A stretch of 6,470 nucleotides of DNA from Bacillota bacterium (lineage in GTDB: Bacteria > Bacillota > Dehalobacteriia > UBA4068). Numbering within the stretch: the stretch's first letter is position 1; each line of letters starts with the position of its first letter. The notes beneath the pieces were generated by a model, which had not been told where the DNA came from, made no database searches, and saw only the letters and a program-made list of their open reading frames with translations. Positions 4,737-6,470 of the stretch are shown piece after piece. The translations under genes and the position numbers were made by a program. The stretch is from positions 1 through 6,470 of the forward strand of contig JAUMYD010000109.1 in NCBI GenBank assembly GCA_030528765.1, read 5' to 3'.

Positions 4737-5954
4737 ATGAATATGCAAATTGCAAAAACAACGGACACAAGCCAGGAACTGAGCATCACTATGTTTGGTG
4801 GCTTTTGTATTTCCCTTGGCGGCCTGCAGATCAGCGATAGCGAGAATCGCTCCCAGAAGGTCTGGTCCCTCCTGGCGTATCTGATCTATTTCCGGGGGAA
4901 TGTCATCTCCATTGATGAACTGATCCGCCTGCTGTGGGATCAGGAAACGCCCAGCCCGAAGCGGCTGAATTCCCTGAAATCTTTGCTGCACAGAGCCCGG
5001 AGCTTTTTGGATCGCCTGGAAGAGGGGCTTGGCCAGCGGCTCATTCTGCGGGAAGGAGAAGGATATTCCTGGAATGCGGAAATCCCTTGCTGGCTGGATG
5101 TGGAGCAGCTGCAAAACGCCTATAAAAAAGGGAACTCGTCGCATGATCAGGGCAGCAGGATCTGCAGCTATCGGCAGCTGGTGCAGCTTTATAAGGGGGA
5201 TTTCCTGCCGAAGCAGGCTTCTGATTTCTGGGTTCAGGAAAAAAGGCGGGAATACCAGCAGATGTATTACCAGGCCATACATGCCCTTTTGCGGTTGCTG
5301 CGGGAGGAAAAGGAATACCGGCTTATCCTGGAGATCTGCGGGGGTGCCCTGCGGTTCGATGCTTATGATGAGGAGTTGTACCAATACCAAATCGAATCCC
5401 TGCTGGCAGTGGGGAATCCCAAGCAGGCTATGCTTTGCTATAAGCAGGCGATGAATCATTTTTTCTCGAAATCCAACCGCCGCCCTTCGGAAACGCTGCA
5501 GTCCCTTTACCGGCAGGTCGTCAAGACCTCCCATGCGGTAGAAGATGATCTCAGTATGATCAAAGAACAATTACGGGAGCATGAAGCAGGAGGAGGGGCC
5601 TTCTTCTGCGAATATGAATTCTTTAAAGATATTTATCGCATCTGGGCCCGTTCCGCTTCCCGGAACGGTGTGGATACCTATCTGGGCCTGCTGACGGCAG
5701 AGGATGTTTTCGGGGAGCAGCTTCCTTTGCAGAAGCTGAATTTCTGCATGGAAAAGCTGCAGAAGCTGATTCAGAGATCTCTGCGTAAGGGAGATGTTTT
5801 TTCCCGTTATAGTCCGGCGCAGTATATCATTATGCTGCCCAGCAGCAATTATGAGAACAGCTGCCGCGTTATGGAGCGCGTGATCCGCTTTTTCAAGCGC
5901 GAAAACCCGCATTTTTCCGCGCTGCTGCGTTATTCTGTTCAGCCGGTGGATTAA
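4737..5954 (+). CDS. SARP/BTAD-family transcriptional regulator with degenerate GGDEF-like C-terminal domain
   Basis: This 405-residue cytoplasmic protein has three parts. Residues 15-116 form an OmpR-type winged helix (ITMFGGFCISLGG start; SLLAYLIYFRG and VISIDELIRLLW helices), the likely DNA-binding part. Residues 119-265 are a bacterial transcriptional activator (BTAD) helical-repeat domain, with the characteristic YKGDFLP and DAYDEELYQYQIESL segments. Residues 287-405 start with GAFFCEYEFFKDIYR and match the GGDEF-like tail seen in many clostridial regulators of this class; the signature loop reads SPAQY (359-363) rather than GGDEF, so cyclase activity is not expected. I chose ATG 4737 because AAGGGG lies six bases upstream and the conserved domain begins soon after. 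An in-frame TTG at 4533 would add 68 residues unlike the family and falls in the inferred -35 box. A second ATG, at 4743, is possible. The regulated genes and the signal are unknown. It is 25 bp from the next gene, and co-transcription with it is likely. Confidence 0.85.
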   Translation: MNMQIAKTTDTSQELSITMFGGFCISLGGLQISDSENRSQKVWSLLAYLIYFRGNVISIDELIRLLWDQETPSPKRLNSLKSLLHRARSFLDRLEEGLGQRLILREGEGYSWNAEIPCWLDVEQLQNAYKKGNSSHDQGSRICSYRQLVQLYKGDFLPKQASDFWVQEKRREYQQMYYQAIHALLRLLREEKEYRLILEICGGALRFDAYDEELYQYQIESLLAVGNPKQAMLCYKQAMNHFFSKSNRRPSETLQSLYRQVVKTSHAVEDDLSMIKEQLREHEAGGGAFFCEYEFFKDIYRIWARSASRNGVDTYLGLLTAEDVFGEQLPLQKLNFCMEKLQKLIQRSLRKGDVFSRYSPAQYIIMLPSSNYENSCRVMERVIRFFKRENPHFSALLRYSVQPVD

Positions 5955-5965
5955 GCTCCACCGGC
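5942..5965 (+). promoter_or_regulatory. Intercistronic hairpin carrying the regulator's stop codon in its loop
   Basis: GCCGGTGGA (5942-5950) and TCCACCGGC (5957-5965) form a perfect 9-bp stem with the loop TTAAGC, which contains the TAA stop (5952-5954). The next gene's ribosome site starts three bases after the stem. There is no T-tract, so it is not an intrinsic terminator. It may affect mRNA stability or coupling to the next gene. Confidence 0.6.
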
Positions 5966-5979
5966 AGAAAGGAGGCATT

Positions 5980-6162
5980 ATGCAAAAACGAAGCGGCATG
6001 TGCGAAAGCTGCAGCAATTTTTGTTATGATGAGGATTACGATGAATATTATTGCCAGGTGAGCCTGGATCAGGATGAGATGGGAAATTTTCTTCAGGGCG
6101 GTCTGCGGGATTGCCCATACTATATGTATAATGATGAATATTCCCTGGCTCGCAAACAGTAA
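5980..6162 (+). CDS. Small cysteine-rich protein, DUF6472-like
   Basis: This 60-residue, very acidic protein has the pattern C8-x2-C11, C25 and C45 (plus C15), with YDEDYDEYYC, a LDQDEM segment, DCPYY and a C-terminal DEYSLARKQ. This matches from memory the DUF6472 family of small Firmicute proteins. The four conserved cysteines suggest metal, probably zinc, binding; this is inference, and the function is not known. The start is firm: AAAGGAGG (5968-5975) is four bases before ATG 5980. It lies 25 bp after the regulator and 22 bp before sbcD, so the three probably share a transcript. Confidence 0.85.
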   Translation: MQKRSGMCESCSNFCYDEDYDEYYCQVSLDQDEMGNFLQGGLRDCPYYMYNDEYSLARKQ

Positions 6163-6184
6163 GCCGAAAAATGAGGTGATGTAG

Positions 6185-6470
6185 ATGCGGCTGTTGCATA
6201 CCGGTGATCTGCACATCGGAAAACGCCTGCATGAATTCTCCCTTCTGGATGATCAGGAATTTATTTTGCAGGAGATTCGCCGGCTTGCCCGGGAGCATCG
6301 TGCAGATGCTCTGGTGGTGGCCGGCGATGTTTATGATAAAAGCCTGCCTGCCACAGATGCTGTGGGTCTGCTGGATGATTTTCTCAGTGGAATGTCTCAG
6401 GATGGAATCCCGGTGCTGATGATCAGTGGAAACCATGACAGCGGCCAGCGATTGAACTGCTTCAGGTCCA
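6185..6470 (+). CDS. sbcD: Exonuclease SbcCD, nuclease subunit SbcD (5' part only)
   Basis: The first 95 codons are present and the gene continues past the window edge. SbcD is the Mre11-type metallophosphoesterase that, with the SbcC ATPase, opens and cuts hairpins and protein-blocked double-strand ends in DNA repair. Three of its metal-binding motifs are intact: GDLHIG with Asp8 and His10, GDVYD with Asp48, and SGNHDS with Asn83 and His84. The start is ATG 6185, with GAGGTGAT (6173-6180) four bases upstream; an ATG at 6179 is followed directly by a stop. sbcC would normally follow directly, but this cannot be seen here. Confidence 0.95.
   Translation, partial: MRLLHTGDLHIGKRLHEFSLLDDQEFILQEIRRLAREHRADALVVAGDVYDKSLPATDAVGLLDDFLSGMSQDGIPVLMISGNHDSGQRLNCFRS

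Noticed and set aside
4608..5570. Minus-strand frame opposite the SARP-type regulator
   Set aside because: It covers a gene with clear domains, has no family resemblance of its own and lacks a ribosome site.

Overview
The window looks like chromosomal DNA from an anaerobic Firmicute, most likely a clostridial-type gut bacterium. The evidence is strong AAGGAGG ribosome sites, consensus sigma-A promoters, intrinsic terminators with U-tracts, a molybdenum hydroxylase iron-sulfur subunit, a small CxxC protein of the DUF6472 type beside sbcD, and a SARP-type regulator with a degenerate GGDEF-like tail. The genus cannot be fixed from this sequence. I see no tRNA, rRNA, insertion sequence, CRISPR array, integrase or phage gene.

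Left part (1-849): the start of a [2Fe-2S] molybdenum-hydroxylase gene runs leftward off the edge. Its leader is about 360 nt and has its own TTGACG/TATTGT promoter (503-531), a multi-helix structured stretch (about 350-450), a further hairpin (297-335) and a textbook terminator (236-278), all before the start codon at 135. This is the layout of a transcription-attenuating riboswitch. A molybdenum-cofactor (Moco) type aptamer is the best guess, but unproven. A palindrome at 588-609 lies between this unit and the rightward gene.

Middle part (850-2914): a rightward gene encodes an unrecognised 441-residue acidic protein with an N-terminal globular part, a low-complexity helical Glu/Ala-rich part and a 72-bp-period internal repeat. 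It ends in a strong terminator. A near-perfect promoter (2241-2269) follows immediately and drives a stretch that ends about 100 nt later at another intrinsic terminator, so this is a candidate small RNA or attenuator. From 2376 to 2914 there is no convincing gene, only hairpins and two sets of 11-bp-period repeats just before the next gene.

Right part (2915-6470): a complete NCS2 uracil permease (uraA type) with its own terminator, then a probable operon. The operon holds a SARP/BTAD transcriptional regulator with a GGDEF-like C-terminus, a 60-residue cysteine-rich protein (DUF6472 type), and the 5' end of sbcD, the nuclease subunit of the SbcCD DNA-repair complex. A hairpin whose loop holds the regulator's stop codon separates the first two genes.

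The best candidates for something undescribed are RNA elements rather than proteins: the leader of the molybdenum gene and the promoter-terminator unit at 2241-2375. I found no strong evidence for a new multi-gene system.
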